64,000 nt of DNA from Physcomitrium patens (GCF_000002425.4 NC_037275.1:12578390-12642389); one strand, 5' to 3'. Positions 10,064 to 21,598 are shown, counted from the stretch's first letter. A program made the numbers and translations. Notes: generated by a model not told the origin, from the letters alone.

Positions 10064-11127
10064 CCTTGTCCCCATCATACTTGTAGAAGCAAAACTCCCT
10101 AGATTTGGTTTTGAGATTGATCTACTTGCTTCTTTCAATTGTATAACTTCTTGTTGCAAACTCTGAACTTCTTCCATAGGTGTAGGTATAGTACCTCCAT
10201 GATTCACGTTAGAAATACGTGAGATTTACACTCTAAGAGTATTGACAAGCTCATGAAGATCTACAATAGTTGTAAATCTATTCTCACTTCTGGTAGGTGT
10301 AGGGTCCATAATCTTTCCTTATATAGGCAACTCAAACAAATCCAAAAAGCTAAATTAGAGGAAAGTAATCCGTAATCTCTAATAAAAAATTTCACAAAGA
10401 GTGATAATCCACTCTTTTTAAGGAAAGATCAATATTAAAAAATAAGATTTATTTATTATTTTTTTTTATTTATTTAAGAGGTGGATAGTTTACAACCTTC
10501 AAAATACAACAATAGAAGTGAAGTGATCCACTCACTTCTAAAACAAGACAAAAACAGTATGTTAGCACTCTTGTCAAATTGGCATGGACATGAATCTCAA
10601 AGAAAGAGAATCCTTGATACACTCTTGTGTCACTAAAGAGAACTAAAAAGTCTCTCAAAAGGTAATGTAATATTAACTAGAATGGCTATTGTCAAAAATA
10701 AGAAGATTAGAAAGTCTTGAAAAAGACTAAGGACTAAAACGGCATTAACAAGAGTGAAGAAGGCTTCATTCTTACCTCCATATATACTCTTAACTAAGAG
10801 CTACATGGCGATGTTCTATAGAACATCCAAAACATGTTGACTTTGCTAGCTACATGTCTTAACTTGCAAGGCAAGTTATCTATATATGCGCCACATGCTC
10901 TGCTTGTTCCACAAGCTACTATGCGGAGTTAACTTGATCCACAAGCTATCAACACGTGGTTAACTTGTTGGCCAAGTTTTCAACCTACAAACACATCTAA
11001 AGTCAAAGCTACGTCTATGAAGCTTCTAGGAAGCTTCACTAAAAGAATTTATAAAATTAATCTATATTTATCTACTTCTACTTAATCATATAAGTAATTA
11101 TTGAAATAAATATATATGTCCATGATA
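10064..11127 (-). mobile_element. Element C, 5' part: gag start, leader and 5' LTR
   Basis: Minus strand. The 5' LTR is about 10580-11127, decayed but alignable to that of element B, with a TATATA box and the start-site sequence at 10745-10755. Two bases inside the LTR end lies the primer site (plus-strand 10567-10577). The leader (10310-10579) contains one or two decayed hairpin units with the GGATTA blocks. Gag starts with ATG at 10309, has an early stop, and continues to 10064 where element A cuts it. Confidence 0.85.
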
Positions 11128-12062
11128 ATAAGTATAAGAATAGGAATTTTGTGGTTAATATTGTTAATATGTGAAATTTCTATCTAAGAATTTTAATAAT
11201 CTTATAAAGGTCTATTAATGTTACAAATCTATTCATACTTTTATTAAGTATAGCATCTATAAAATAAAATCTAATTCAAACAACTTAATAAATCTATAAG
11301 TCAAATTACATGAAGGTAATCCACAACATCTAATATCAAATGAAATTTTTTACAAAGAAGAATAATTCACTCTTTTTAAGAAAATATTAGTATTAAAAAG
11401 TTTAATTTTAATTCAAGATCAATAGTTTGCAACCATTGAATTACAACAATAGAAGTTGGATAATCTAGTCACTTTTAAAAATAAAGAAAGATAATAAATT
11501 AATACTCTTTTTAATTTTTCAAGGACAAGAACTTAAAAAAGATCTATAAATAAGTGAAAAATAAATCAAAGAGAGATGACAAACTAGAAATAAGAAAGTA
11601 AATATATATTTAATAAGAAACTACAATGGCTATTGCCAAAGGCTAAAAAATTAGAGACTCTTGAAACTAGAGTAGAAGCAAGAAAAAAATTGATAAGACT
11701 AAAGAAGGCTTCACTCTTGCCTCTATATATAGTATCTACCCAAGAGCTATATGGCAACATTCTATAAGATCTTTAACTTATGTCTAATTTATGAGACCAA
11801 TGTCTTAACTTGTAAGATAAGTTTCTTATATGTGCACTACCTTATTAGCTTGTATCACAAGCTACCAATATATGTGAGACATTACTAAATTATTGGCCAA
11901 ATTTTTAACCTATCAATCACCTATAGACATGTATAAAAATGAAACTATATCTATAAAGCTTCTAAAAAAGCTTTTCTAGAAGATATTATGATTTTTTTTT
12001 TCTATTTCTACTTATTCATATTACTTAAATAACTACTAAAATAAATATATTTATAACATGAT
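11128..12062 (-). mobile_element. Element D remnant: gag start, leader and 5' LTR
   Basis: Directly against the LTR end of element C begins sequence that aligns with the gag start and leader of C itself (11128-11518), followed by another decayed LTR of the same family (about 11519-12062, starting near TCAAGGACAAGAACTT and ending near ACATGATA). The simplest reading is that C inserted into the gag of D, the rest of D lying beyond the left edge. Strongly AT-shifted, so old. Confidence 0.7.
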
Positions 12063-12430
12063 ATTATTATAGATTTTTCTATTATTATTATAATTTACTA
12101 TCATTTTTTAAATTTTTTTAAATTTTTTTAATATAATTAAAAAATATATTTTTTTATCATAACAACTTAAATAACTAAGTTAAAAAAACTCAAAATAAAC
12201 TATGTTTATAGTGGTATTTTTTTCTTCATTATTTTAAAAACATATGATCTTGATCAAATTTGGAAAAGTACATTGTGAAACCAATATATAATGGAAACTT
12301 GTGCCATTAGATACAAAAAAGTATTTTTATATTCTTGTGCATTTCTATGAATTTTCTAAGTGCCTTTATGTTCTTGTAAGTTCTTATACAATTCCTAAGT
12401 TTTGATAGGTTCTTGTATGTTTTCTTTGCA
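12063..12430. other. AT-rich intergenic DNA
   Basis: Homopolymer-rich AT sequence running into TTCTTGTGCATTTC-like motifs that resemble degenerate pieces of the tandem repeat that follows. No gene seen. Confidence 0.6.
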
Positions 12431-12620
12431 TTCCATGAGTTTCCATGCATTTCCATGCGTTCTCAAGGTCTTATTGATTCTTATAAGTTCCATGAGTTTC
12501 CATGCATTTCCATGCGTTCTCAAGGTCTTATTGATTCTTATAAGTTCCATGAGTTTCCAAGCATTTCCATGCGTTCTCAAGGTCTTATTGATTCTTATAA
12601 GTTCCATGAGTTTTCTAAGT
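12431..12620. repeat. 57-bp tandem repeat, three copies plus a partial
   Basis: Copies at 12431-12487, 12488-12544 and 12545-12601, followed by a partial copy to about 12620. Copies 1 and 2 are identical and copy 3 has one change. The unit starts TTCCATGAGTTTCCATGCAT and contains its own TTCCATG sub-repeats. As 57 is a multiple of 3, every frame free of stops in one unit stays open, giving false ORFs on both strands. Confidence 0.95.
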
Positions 12621-13932
12621 TTTTGTATTTTTTTGTATGTTTCCATTGATTCTTATGCATTTTCCAAATTTGAATTAATTTTTTTTTCTTCATTTCCTTT
12701 GCACATGAAATTATATATTTTAAAAAGATGAAAATTACTTTTAGGTCTAAATTTTTTAAAGCTTGTACTGTACTCAATCAACCAAGTTTAGGATATTAAA
12801 ATATTTCTATAATGACAATTATATATTTAAAATAATTGATGATATTCTCAATTTGATATCTTATAAAAATAGTGAGATATAGTTCTAGCAAAAATCCATG
12901 CCATTAGGTACAAAAAAATAATAAAAAGGCTTCTATATCTCTTTGTCATTTAATTAAGCTTTTTTATTATGTAAAATATATAATTTTATCTTAAATAATA
13001 AATATTTATATGTATAATTATATTTTAATATTTCTATTTTTTCTATTTTATCATACATTTAAAAACCATGTAGGGCCATAGTGCTTAAGATCCCAGCCAT
13101 GTCCATCCTTACAAAAATACCTCCAATGTCACATAACATCCCTATATCCAACCCCCATCTTGTGCTTTTTTCATGTGCTTTTGTATTCTTTCCTTCACGG
13201 CAAATTAAAAGTTCTTTTTTGTTTTTTGTATTATATCCATGTTGTTTTATATAATAAATATAATTTAAAGAAATTTTATATATTTTACAAAATCATATCT
13301 TATAATTAGTCTTGTAAATGAAATAATTTTTTATTGAATTAAAAAAAAATACAAAAATTATTAAAAATATATAGAAGTTTGTTGCTTTGTAAATTAAAAA
13401 AAAAATACGCTTAAATTTTTATAGGCATTCAATTATATCTTACATTTATTGAGTTATTAGTCCATTTTTATATTTATTCTTTATGATTTATATTTTAAAA
13501 ACTATAAAAGATGTAATTATAATGAAAAAAAGAATGTATAAAAAATACATAATAAATATTTTTAAAAGTATAAATTTTACTATTTTTATTAATATAGTAT
13601 TTTATCTTAAAATAATCTTTGACATGGTCTAAAATAGAATGGAAAAATATTATAATTAATATTTTTAAAATATCATTTACTTAAATTTGAGATAATTTTT
13701 TTTTTTTTTTCGTTTTACTAATCAAAAACTTTAATATATTGGACTTAGTATGGAAAAAAATTTAAGTTTTGTGTTTGCCGATTTTAAATATTTTCTTTAT
13801 AGCCAATCAAAATATTTTTTTATTTCTTTATGTTATATCTAAGTGCCTAATATAATAGATAATAAAATAGTTATTATGTAAGTTAACATAGTCTTAAAAA
13901 AATTGGCAAGAAATACCTCAGTCTCTATTTTC

Positions 13933-13988
<56 letters not shown>

Positions 13989-15745
13989 CATATAGTTATA
14001 GTGATCTATATGCATATTCATGGCAATGATAAAAAAAAATCTAATAATAAATTTTAATATCAATAATGTGGCATAATATCACAAAGTAAAATCAAGCAAG
14101 AACCTTAAATCATCTACAAAGCAAGGAATAACGACCAAATAAGATCTTCATTCATCTATTTTTCATCCAAAAGACTTCAAATTGAGGATCCTATCTTTGA
14201 ATAATACATATTTAAAATGTATAAATAAATATATCATGGTCTCAAATCAAGTGGGCATAATGCAAGCATGAGGCTCTGATTTTGTTTGCTAAGAGAGTAA
14301 AGAATGGCAAAACTCAATTTTATTAGTATTTTCAATCTTGACCTTATCTTTATTTCTATTGAATTTATTTGTCCTATTGTATTATTGGATTAGTTGCATT
14401 GTATCCTTATTCTTTTTTGTTGCATTGTCTTCCATTGTATTTGCTTCATTCTTCTTTGTTGTCTTAAAGACTCTTCAATAACTCACATGTTTTATAATTA
14501 GTGTTCTTTTTCTTCATATTCTTTGTTTTGCCATCCTTGTAGTTTTAACTTCATAGTGTATTGATGATGGTGCAATCATGTATTGTTACAAATAATTTTT
14601 TTAGGTTTGTTTGTAGAGTAGATAAAGATTTATTGATATTATTTGTATAAGTAGAATTAGGAATATTTGGTATATATAATCTTGTTTTTTGGTAGATTGG
14701 ATGAAGTTTGTAAATCCTTTGCAACAAATATCATTAAAATTTATGACTTATAATATTAGCCTACTCTACTTTTAGAACAAAAATGCAATCTCTACACATA
14801 ATACTTAAAATCCTAAGAACCTTGATTACAAATTCAAATAGTCACTTTGATTTTTTGCTATTTAGTGATCTTAAAAATTAATGTAAGAAATGATAATATT
14901 AAAGGTCATAATTAGGAAAGAAAAATTACAAAATAAAATAAATAAATAGATAAAAATACATAGAATAAATATAAGATTAAATAGTGACTAAAAAAATAAA
15001 CAAATGGCTACAATGTGCATTTAAATTTTACACCCAATTGATCAAATTTCTTCAAAAAATAGATGATTTGTTATAAAAATAAAAAAGAAAATAAAGACAA
15101 CTTAGTTCCTTGATTAAAAAAAATATTTATTTCTTAGGTTTAGACAAAGATGTACTTTGTTAGAATAATCTCCCATCCAAGGTCATTACTATGTTCATAT
15201 TCAAAGGTTTCACCTAATTATTATTATTAAAAAAGCATTGCAAATAGTTGAATTCCTAAGGACTATTAATCAACTAGTTTTTGGTTTTTTTGTCTAAGAA
15301 TCAACACATTATTCAAGTAATATTTTAAATTGTGTATAATGATTTAATAAAGACTTGACAAAAAATTGCATGAGATGCAAGGAGACATAGATATGACATA
15401 GTGCAGCTTTGCAAATCCAATCAAAAAGCAAAGTTTGATATAGTTCATTGTGGAGGTGTATAGGCAGCATAAGTAGAGCAAAGTATCTACAATTGGCCAA
15501 TGGCGACAATATTTTTTTGTTCCTGTTACTTACTTGTTCAGTGGGATTTTTTTGATGGATTCAAATACATCAATTAAGAAAATTTATGATATTGAATTAT
15601 TATAAGTTATTAGTAAAAATTATTACTTAAAGACCAAATATTATTGTATAATTGATGGAATCAACTATAAAATGTATAAATTTTAAAAAATTAGATATAA
15701 ATTAACACCATTTAATTCATTGAATTTATACAATACATATTTTAG
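12621..15745. other. AT-rich intergenic DNA with a (TA)n tract
   Basis: Very AT-rich with many A and T runs. A perfect (TA)n tract is at about 13935-13984. Around 14240-14760 the sequence is somewhat less AT-rich but shows no convincing exon. No coding or RNA gene is supported. Confidence 0.6.
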
Positions 15746-16136
15746 TACAAATCCATGTATCACCTATAGCTATGTATAAAGTTGATATCATGTCTATAAA
15801 GCTTCTAGGAAGATTTTTTAAAAGATATTATGAAATTAATCTACTTTTATCTATTTTTATTTATTTATATTATCTTAATAATTATTAAAGTAAAGAAATA
15901 TGTCTCTAATATCATCTTTTTTTTTAAGAATAAGTCCCATAGAAAATAATGATCAAATATTAATAAATTCTAAGATACTATGATTTGTATTTGTACATAT
16001 TATGATTGTTGTTTTCTTTAAAGGTAATTGATAGGTCTTCTTAATAATCAATAATGTCCTATTTTAGGACAAAAAAATCACCTTTTTATTTGATCATTGT
16101 TGATACCTTCATATCTTTTTTTAAATAAAATATTTG
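15746..16136 (-). mobile_element. Element E, 3' LTR remnant and third-ORF region (left of B)
   Basis: 15746-15911 matches the U3 start of the family B LTR (AAGCTTCTAGGAAG, TAATTATTAAAG). Then comes decayed 3' sequence in which the minus strand still reads GHY, LLRRPINYL and RKQQS with stops, matching the third ORF of A and B. It ends at the target site ATTTG (16132-16136) where element B inserted; the rest of E resumes at 22155. Confidence 0.75.
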
Positions 16137-16666
16137 TGTCAAGGACAAGAACTCGATGAAAGCTAAAGAGTAAGTGAGACTTTTCTCAAAAAGAAATAGG
16201 ACAAAATAGAAATATGTATATTAAGAAAGAAACTGGAATGGCTATTGCCAAAATACAAGAAAACTAGAGACCCTTGAAACTAGACTAGAAGCAAGAAAGG
16301 AGTTGACAAGAGTGAAGAGGGCTTCACTCTTGCCTCTATATATACTATCTAACTAGAAGCCACGTGGCGATGTTCTATAAGACCTCCAATATATGTTGAC
16401 TTTCTAGGCCACATGCCTTTGCTTGCAAGGCAAGTTTTCTATGGATGGACCACGTAGTTAGCTTGTTCTTTAAGCTTCCAACATGCGTGGCACATGGCTA
16501 ACTTGTTGACCAAGTTTTTAACCTAAAAGTCAACTATAGACTCCTATAAAGTCAAAACAGCGTCTATGAAGCTTCTAAGAAGCTTCTCTAGAAGATATTA
16601 CATAATTAACCTACTTTTACATACTTTTATCTATTCATATAGGTAATTATATGTATGTCCGTGACA
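16137..16666 (-). repeat. 3' LTR of element B (530 bp)
   Basis: Plus-strand ends are TGTCAAGGAC and GTCCGTGACA. It differs from the other LTR only at the T within CAAGTTTTTAACC (C in the partner). Confidence 0.97.
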
Positions 16667-16818
16667 TTACCCCCCCTTCTAGGGACGAGTTCCACGAGGA
16701 GCGGTGACTCTATATTGAGAAAATCTAATATGCGGCGAATTGTATTTGCTACATACTCTGATCTTTGTTCTCTTCGAAGATAGTTGATGGGTCCTCTTAG
16801 CCATCGATAGTGTCCCAT
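16627..16818 (-). CDS. Third ORF of element B, GHYRWL protein
   Basis: A small open frame after pol. From the ATG at 16818 it reads GHYRWLRGPINYLRREQ and then an amphipathic helix-like part (SEYVANTIRRILDFLNIE) and ends in the start of the 3' LTR, 63 aa in all. The frame is open upstream for 17 more codons to a TGA, and those residues also resemble element A. It overlaps the polypurine tract. The family is not recognised. Shared residues with A: GHYRWL, P, N, L, REQ, E, A, R, I. It may be made from a spliced or subgenomic RNA, or may no longer be expressed. The N-terminal basic part present in A is not seen here. Confidence 0.5.
   Translation of the reverse strand: MGHYRWLRGPINYLRREQRSEYVANTIRRILDFLNIESPLLVELVPRRGGNVTDIHIITYMNR
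16667..16680 (-). other. Polypurine tract of element B
   Basis: On the minus strand AGAAGGGGGGGTAA lies directly before the 3' LTR, where the plus-strand primer is expected. Confidence 0.75.
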
Positions 16819-16905
16819 TCCAGGGCGAGAAGACCACCCTGTTATTTGATCACTGTTGAGGCCTTCATAACTTCCTCAATCTTGTCTCTTTTATAAAAGA
16901 GGTTT

Positions 16906-19900
16906 TCATCTTGGTTTTGATGGATGTCGTTGATGAAAAACTTTGACTTTAGCTGATGCATTTGCTAGATTCCTGGATGGCTCCCATGTGCGCTCACTAA
17001 TATCATATCCGCACCAATGAACAAGATATTCCAGCTTATTTCGGCGCCGCCTTGAGTCTAATATCTCTTCCACCTCAAATTCTTCATTATTATTTACTTC
17101 TATAGGAGGCGGTGGCATTTGTCTTCTTCCTTGTATATCCACTGTCTTATATGGTTCAAGAAGAGACACGTGGAATACAGGATGGATCTTCATTGACTCC
17201 GGTAGATGTAACCGATATGCAACTGGGTTGATCTGTTCAGAAACAGAAAAGGGGCCAAGCCTACGATAGTCCAATTTGTCACAAAGTCGAGTGGTCTTGA
17301 TATTGCGACGAAGTAGCCATACCTTATCACCCACGTTGAGTTGTGGTTGCTCTTTACGATATACATCTGCATTTATCTTTTGTTGTTCTTGAGCTTTCTT
17401 CAACTGCGCCTTCATTATTGCATGTAACTCTGACAACCGATTTGCCATATCTTCTGCTGCAGGATTATCAACTTTTGAAAAATCAAAAGTATCAAGTCGT
17501 GGATGATAGCCATAATTGGCAAAGAAAGGTGTTTGTTGCGTGGAGGAATGTATCGTATTATTATAAGCAAACTCTGCCAATGGCAGAAGGTTTGTCCAAT
17601 CATCTTGTTGGTAGTTGATGGTATACCTTAAATACTGTTCCAAGACTTGGTTTACGTGCTCTGTTTGTCCATCAGTTTGAGGATGGAAAGCTGAAGATAG
17701 CTTTATGTCCACTTTTAAAATCTTGAAAAGAGTCCTCCAAAATCTCGACACAAATTGAGTTCCCCTATTCGATATGATATCTTTAGGCAATCCATGATAG
17801 CGATAGATATTATCAATGAAAAGCTTAGCTGTTTCTTCACCTGTGATAGATTTTGTACATGGCATAAAATGTGCCATCTTGGTGAAACGATCTACTATCA
17901 CAAATATAGAATCATAAGATCTTGAGTTTGGAAGATCTGTGATGAAATCCATAGAAACAGAAGACCATGGTTGTTCTGGTATAGGTAATGGCTGAAGAAG
18001 TCCGTAAGGTCGATGTCGAGGAATTTTTGATCTTGAACAAATATCACATGATTGTACAAAGTCTTTGACTGACTTCCACATTTGTGGCCACCAAAAATCT
18101 CTTGATATGAGTTCCAAAGTCTTATTATATCCAAAGTGTCCTGCTGCTGGAAAGTCATGACGTGCTTGAAGAACACGCAAACGTGCTTTTCCTTCTGGAA
18201 CATATAGGCGTCCTTCAAAATATAATAGATTATTCTTGAACTCGAACTTAGAAGAATCATGAGACTTGGAAGAATTATTCTCGATATCATGAACAAGAGG
18301 GTCTGAGGACATACTGGACTGGATTTGCTTGAGAAAAGTTGAATCAACAGTCAATGTTGATTTCACTGCTCGGAGATGAAATTGCTCCGGTTTCAAGAGG
18401 ACCGTTCTTTGTTGCTCAAAAGCTGCATCTCCTTCTTTTGGTGCAAAATAAGAACGTCTAGACAGGGCATCGGACAAAGCTTGTTGTTTTCCTGGCCGAT
18501 AAGTGATAATGAACTCGAATCTTGACAAAGACATACTCCAACGAGCTTGACGACGATTCAACACGCGTGCTGACATGAAATACTCGAGGTTCTTGTGATC
18601 TGTATACACAATGACTGGACTAGAAGCACCTTCTAGATAATGACGCCATTCTTGAAAAGAATCCACGATTGCAAGAAGTTCTTTATCGTGGATCTCATAA
18701 TTGATCTCGGCTGCTGAGAATTTTCTTGAATGAAAAGCTATCGGATGAAGTTTGTCATCTGTTCCCATTTGTGATAAAACTGCACCCAAGGCAAAATCCG
18801 ATGCGTCTGTTTCCATAAAAAATGCCTTGGAAAAGTCAACACGATATAAGACTGGTGCAGAGACAAACGATGTCTTCAAGGCTTCAAATGCTGCTTCCGC
18901 TTCTTGATTCCATTGGAATTTATCTTTACTAGTCAAGCGTATAAGTGGAGCTGCAACTCGTGAGAAGTCTTTGATGAAGATCCGATAGTAATTGGCAAAT
19001 CCCAAGAAACATTGGACATCTCTTACAGTCTTTGGAATCTTCCAATCCATGATTGTTTGGACTTTCTTAGAATCCATCATAAGACCATCATTTGAAATGA
19101 TGTATCCTAAAAAGTCAACTTGAGTAGTGTGAAATACACACTTTTCCATCTTGGCGTACAATCCTGCATCTCTGAGTTTTTGTAATACTTGACGAACATG
19201 TATTTCATGTTCTTCAACATTCTTAGAATAAATCAGGATATCGTCTAGGTAGCAGACGACAAAATTGTCTAAGAATTCACGAAATATATCATTCATGAGA
19301 TGTTGAAAAGCAGCTGGTGCATTCGTGAGTCCAAAAGGCATGACATTATATTCAAAATGCCCGTACCTGGTTCGAAACGCAGTCTTCCATTCATCTCCTT
19401 CTTTGATCCGTACTAGATTATATGCTCCTCTTAGATCTATTTTTGTATAGATCTTAGCTTGATTTAACTGGTCAAGGAGTCCTGATATCAAAGGTAATGG
19501 ATACCTGTTCTTGATTATGATCTTGTTGAGTCCTCGATAGTCAACACACATTCGTAAAGATCCATCTTTTTTCTTTACGAATAGAATTGGAGCTCCTGCT
19601 GGAGATTTTGAATGGCGTATGAAATTCTTCGCTAAATTCTCGTCAATATATGTCTTGAGTTCAGCCAACTCATCTTGCGATAAACTGTAAATTGGTCCAA
19701 ATGGTGGCTGAGTTCCTTCCTTGAGATCGATTGAACAATCGTATGGGCGATGCTCAGGAAGAATATCTGCATTCTTTTTCTCAAAAACGTCTTGATAATC
19801 CTGATATTGACTTGGAATGCCACTTGAAGTCTTTACGCTTTCAGAAATAGGTGCAGCATAAATAGCAAAAGTTGATCCTTCTTTTGCTGCGTGTATAAAT

Positions 19901-20469
19901 GCTTTTGCACCTATAGGTGCGAGTTTTACTATACTAGACTCATGGTTTTTTACTTGGTTAATAGAACTGTTACTAATGCTCTGAGAAAAATCAAGTTTAC
20001 GAGAAATCCAATCTATTCGAGGATTATACTTTTCTAACCATGATAAGCCTAAAATTACTGGATTAGAGGGAGATCTAATTATATTAAAAATTACGCAACT
20101 ACTATGACCATTTATTACTACATCTACAGGAAGTGTTTCGTGAGTTACATCTCCAGAAGACAACGGACGACCATCTATGACTTCTACGTGTACAGGTTTA
20201 GTTTTTTGTATGAATGATATTCTATGACATCTAGCAAATTCTTCATCTAAAAAACAAGATGAGGCTCCTGAATCTACCAAGGCAGAGGCTTTGTAATTAT
20301 TAGGTCCTAAATGCACATCTATTATAAAACAAGGAGATGGTTCTGAGGAGAGGATAGGACCTTTATTAGAAGTTGTACAAGATTCCAGCCGCACGGTCCC
20401 TATTGTAGCTGGACGTACTCGTTTTCCGACATACTGTCTTCTTTGACAGTCGTACTCCTCATTTTGTAG
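16906..20469 (-). CDS. Pol polyprotein of element B (PR-RT-RNaseH-IN-chromodomain)
   Basis: A long intact frame, -1 relative to gag, open from just after a stop at 20470-20472; the part from the GTG codon at 20394 is 1162 codons long. Numbered from there: protease with LVDSGASS (residues 40-47); reverse transcriptase with MPFGLTN and VCYLDDILIYS; RNase H with METDASDFALG and IHDKELLAIV; integrase zinc domain (HDFPAAGHFG, CDICSRS) and core (SMDFITDL, FHPQTDGQTE); then a [13 protein letters not shown]-terminal module and a chromodomain at the very end (FEVEEILDS to WCGYDISERTWEP). The second catalytic Asp, normally in the S-D-RG-QF motif, is Asn (codon AAT, plus-strand 17767-17769), so the integrase is predicted inactive. 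Otherwise it looks functional. Expression is likely through a -1 frameshift from gag. Confidence 0.96.
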   Translation of the reverse strand, partial: LQNEEYDCQRRQYVGKRVRPATIGTVRLESCTTSNKGPILSSEPSPCFIIDVHLGPNNYKASALVDSGASSCFLDEEFARCHRISFIQKTKPVHVEVIDGRPLSSGDVTHETLPVDVVINGHSSCVIFNIIRSPSNPVILGLSWLEKYNPRIDWISRKLDFSQSISNSSINQVKNHESSIVKLAPIGAKAFIHAAKEGSTFAIYAAPISESVKTSSGIPSQYQDYQDVFEKKNADILPEHRPYDCSIDLKEGTQPPFGPIYSLSQDELAELKTYIDENLAKNFIRHSKSPAGAPILFVKKKDGSLRMCVDYRGLNKIIIKNRYPLPLISGLLDQLNQAKIYTKIDLRGAYNLVRIKEGDEWKTAFRTRYGHFEYNVMPFGLTNAPAAFQHLMNDIFREFLDNFVVCYLDDILIYSKNVEEHEIHVRQVLQKLRDAGLYAKMEKCVFHTTQVDFLGYIISNDGLMMDSKKVQTIMDWKIPKTVRDVQCFLGFANYYRIFIKDFSRVAAPLIRLTSKDKFQWNQEAEAAFEALKTSFVSAPVLYRVDFSKAFFMETDASDFALGAVLSQMGTDDKLHPIAFHSRKFSAAEINYEIHDKELLAIVDSFQEWRHYLEGASSPVIVYTDHKNLEYFMSARVLNRRQARWSMSLSRFEFIITYRPGKQQALSDALSRRSYFAPKEGDAAFEQQRTVLLKPEQFHLRAVKSTLTVDSTFLKQIQSSMSSDPLVHDIENNSSKSHDSSKFEFKNNLLYFEGRLYVPEGKARLRVLQARHDFPAAGHFGYNKTLELISRDFWWPQMWKSVKDFVQSCDICSRSKIPRHRPYGLLQPLPIPEQPWSSVSMDFITDLPNSRSYDSIFVIVDRFTKMAHFMPCTKSITGEETAKLFIDNIYRYHGLPKDIISNRGTQFVSRFWRTLFKILKVDIKLSSAFHPQTDGQTEHVNQVLEQYLRYTINYQQDDWTNLLPLAEFAYNNTIHSSTQQTPFFANYGYHPRLDTFDFSKVDNPAAEDMANRLSELHAIMKAQLKKAQEQQKINADVYRKEQPQLNVGDKVWLLRRNIKTTRLCDKLDYRRLGPFSVSEQINPVAYRLHLPESMKIHPVFHVSLLEPYKTVDIQGRRQMPPPPIEVNNNEEFEVEEILDSRRRRNKLEYLVHWCGYDISERTWEPSRNLANASAKVKVFHQRHPSKPR

Positions 20470-21407
20470 TTACGTCGCTTCTTTGGACAATGTTGAGCAG
20501 TGTGCTTAGGTTCTCCACAATATAAGCACAATCCTTCTTGTCGACGACGAGACTTTTCTTGCTCAGTAAGAGGTTTGAAACGTACCGCATCAATTTGCAT
20601 ATCCTCTACTTCTGAAGGTATGTGTTGAGGAGACGACGGTGTTGCCATTGAATTGTAGTAACGTTGAGGCCCACTTGTGCGACTCTCGGATCGAAATTCA
20701 AAAAGTCGATTGTCGCACTTCACAGCAAAGTCAATTGCTTGACTCAATGTTTGAGGATCAGGTAAATTAAGCATCAATTTCTTTACCTCATATTGTAATC
20801 CGTAGAGAAATTGACTCAGAAGTGCGACATCATCCCACTTGATATCAGTTGCAAGTTGTCGAAATTGCGAAGCATATAATGTTACTGATCGATTGCCTTG
20901 TCGCAAAATACGGATCTTGTTGGTTGCAACACGAATTGCATCATGTTCTCCAAACATGGATCGAAACTCCGCCAAAAAAGCCTCCAGATTATCCAATATT
21001 GGATCTCGTCGTTCAAGAAAAGATGAAAACCATGACAATGCTGAACCTGAAAGAAGTGTACCAATGAATCTTACTTGTGACCCTGGAGTTGGATAGCTCT
21101 GGGGTTGAAGTTCAATCACTAGTTGGACCTGATTGATGAATCCTCGAAACTTGGATCTGGTACCATCAAACTTCTCGGGCAAGGCAACTCTCGGTTCTCT
21201 AACACTCGAAGGGTGTTCCATTCTGGGAGAAGGGACATGGTTTGGTGCAGATGTTGAAGCAGCCCCAATCATCTCTATATCTTCACTTCCTACCATTCTT
21301 GTTGCTCCTTGTGGTGGTAAATTGAGTTGATGCATCGCAAGCATTAACTCCCTCAATTGTTCTTGCATCTGTGCCATTGCACTCTTCATTTCAACAAGCT
21401 CTGCCAT
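20400..21407 (-). CDS. Gag of element B
   Basis: 335 aa from ATG at 21407, intact. It has an N-terminal coiled-coil-like helix (residues 1-33, MAELVEMKSAMAQMQEQLRE), a low-complexity linker, the retrotransposon gag (capsid-like) domain at about residues 75-245 starting FDGTRSKFRGF, and one CCHC zinc knuckle (CLYCGEPKHTAQHC, about 294-307). It forms the virus-like particle and binds element RNA in the cytoplasm, by family knowledge. The stop at 20400-20402 overlaps the pol frame by about 70 nt. A GGAAAAC heptamer at plus-strand 20421-20427 is shared with element A at the same distance from the stop. Confidence 0.95.
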   Translation of the reverse strand: MAELVEMKSAMAQMQEQLRELMLAMHQLNLPPQGATRMVGSEDIEMIGAASTSAPNHVPSPRMEHPSSVREPRVALPEKFDGTRSKFRGFINQVQLVIELQPQSYPTPGSQVRFIGTLLSGSALSWFSSFLERRDPILDNLEAFLAEFRSMFGEHDAIRVATNKIRILRQGNRSVTLYASQFRQLATDIKWDDVALLSQFLYGLQYEVKKLMLNLPDPQTLSQAIDFAVKCDNRLFEFRSESRTSGPQRYYNSMATPSSPQHIPSEVEDMQIDAVRFKPLTEQEKSRRRQEGLCLYCGEPKHTAQHCPKKRRNYKMRSTTVKEDSMSENEYVQLQ

Positions 21408-21492
21408 AGTAGCACTTAGAAAAGAGAAGATGTCTAATAACGCTCAAAACAAATAGAAGAGAGGAATTGATAACAAAGAAAATACTAAGAAC

Positions 21493-21598
21493 AATATCAG
21501 TTTAAAAGAGGGTAATCCGCAACTTCTAATGCGCTTATGTCTTATCAAGAAAAAGGGATAATCCACTCTTAATCAAGAAAAGACAAAGCTCTGATATT
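21493..21598 (-). repeat. Leader hairpin unit of element B (one copy)
   Basis: Bounded by AATATCAG and CTGATATT and carrying two GGATTA blocks (TGGATTATCC and GCGGATTACC on the minus strand), as in each of the three units in the leader of element A. Located between the primer site and gag. Confidence 0.8.

Noticed and set aside
12395-12731. Open frames of about 80-110 codons on both strands
   Set aside because: They are caused by the 57-bp tandem repeat, whose length is a multiple of three. No family motif and no codon pattern.
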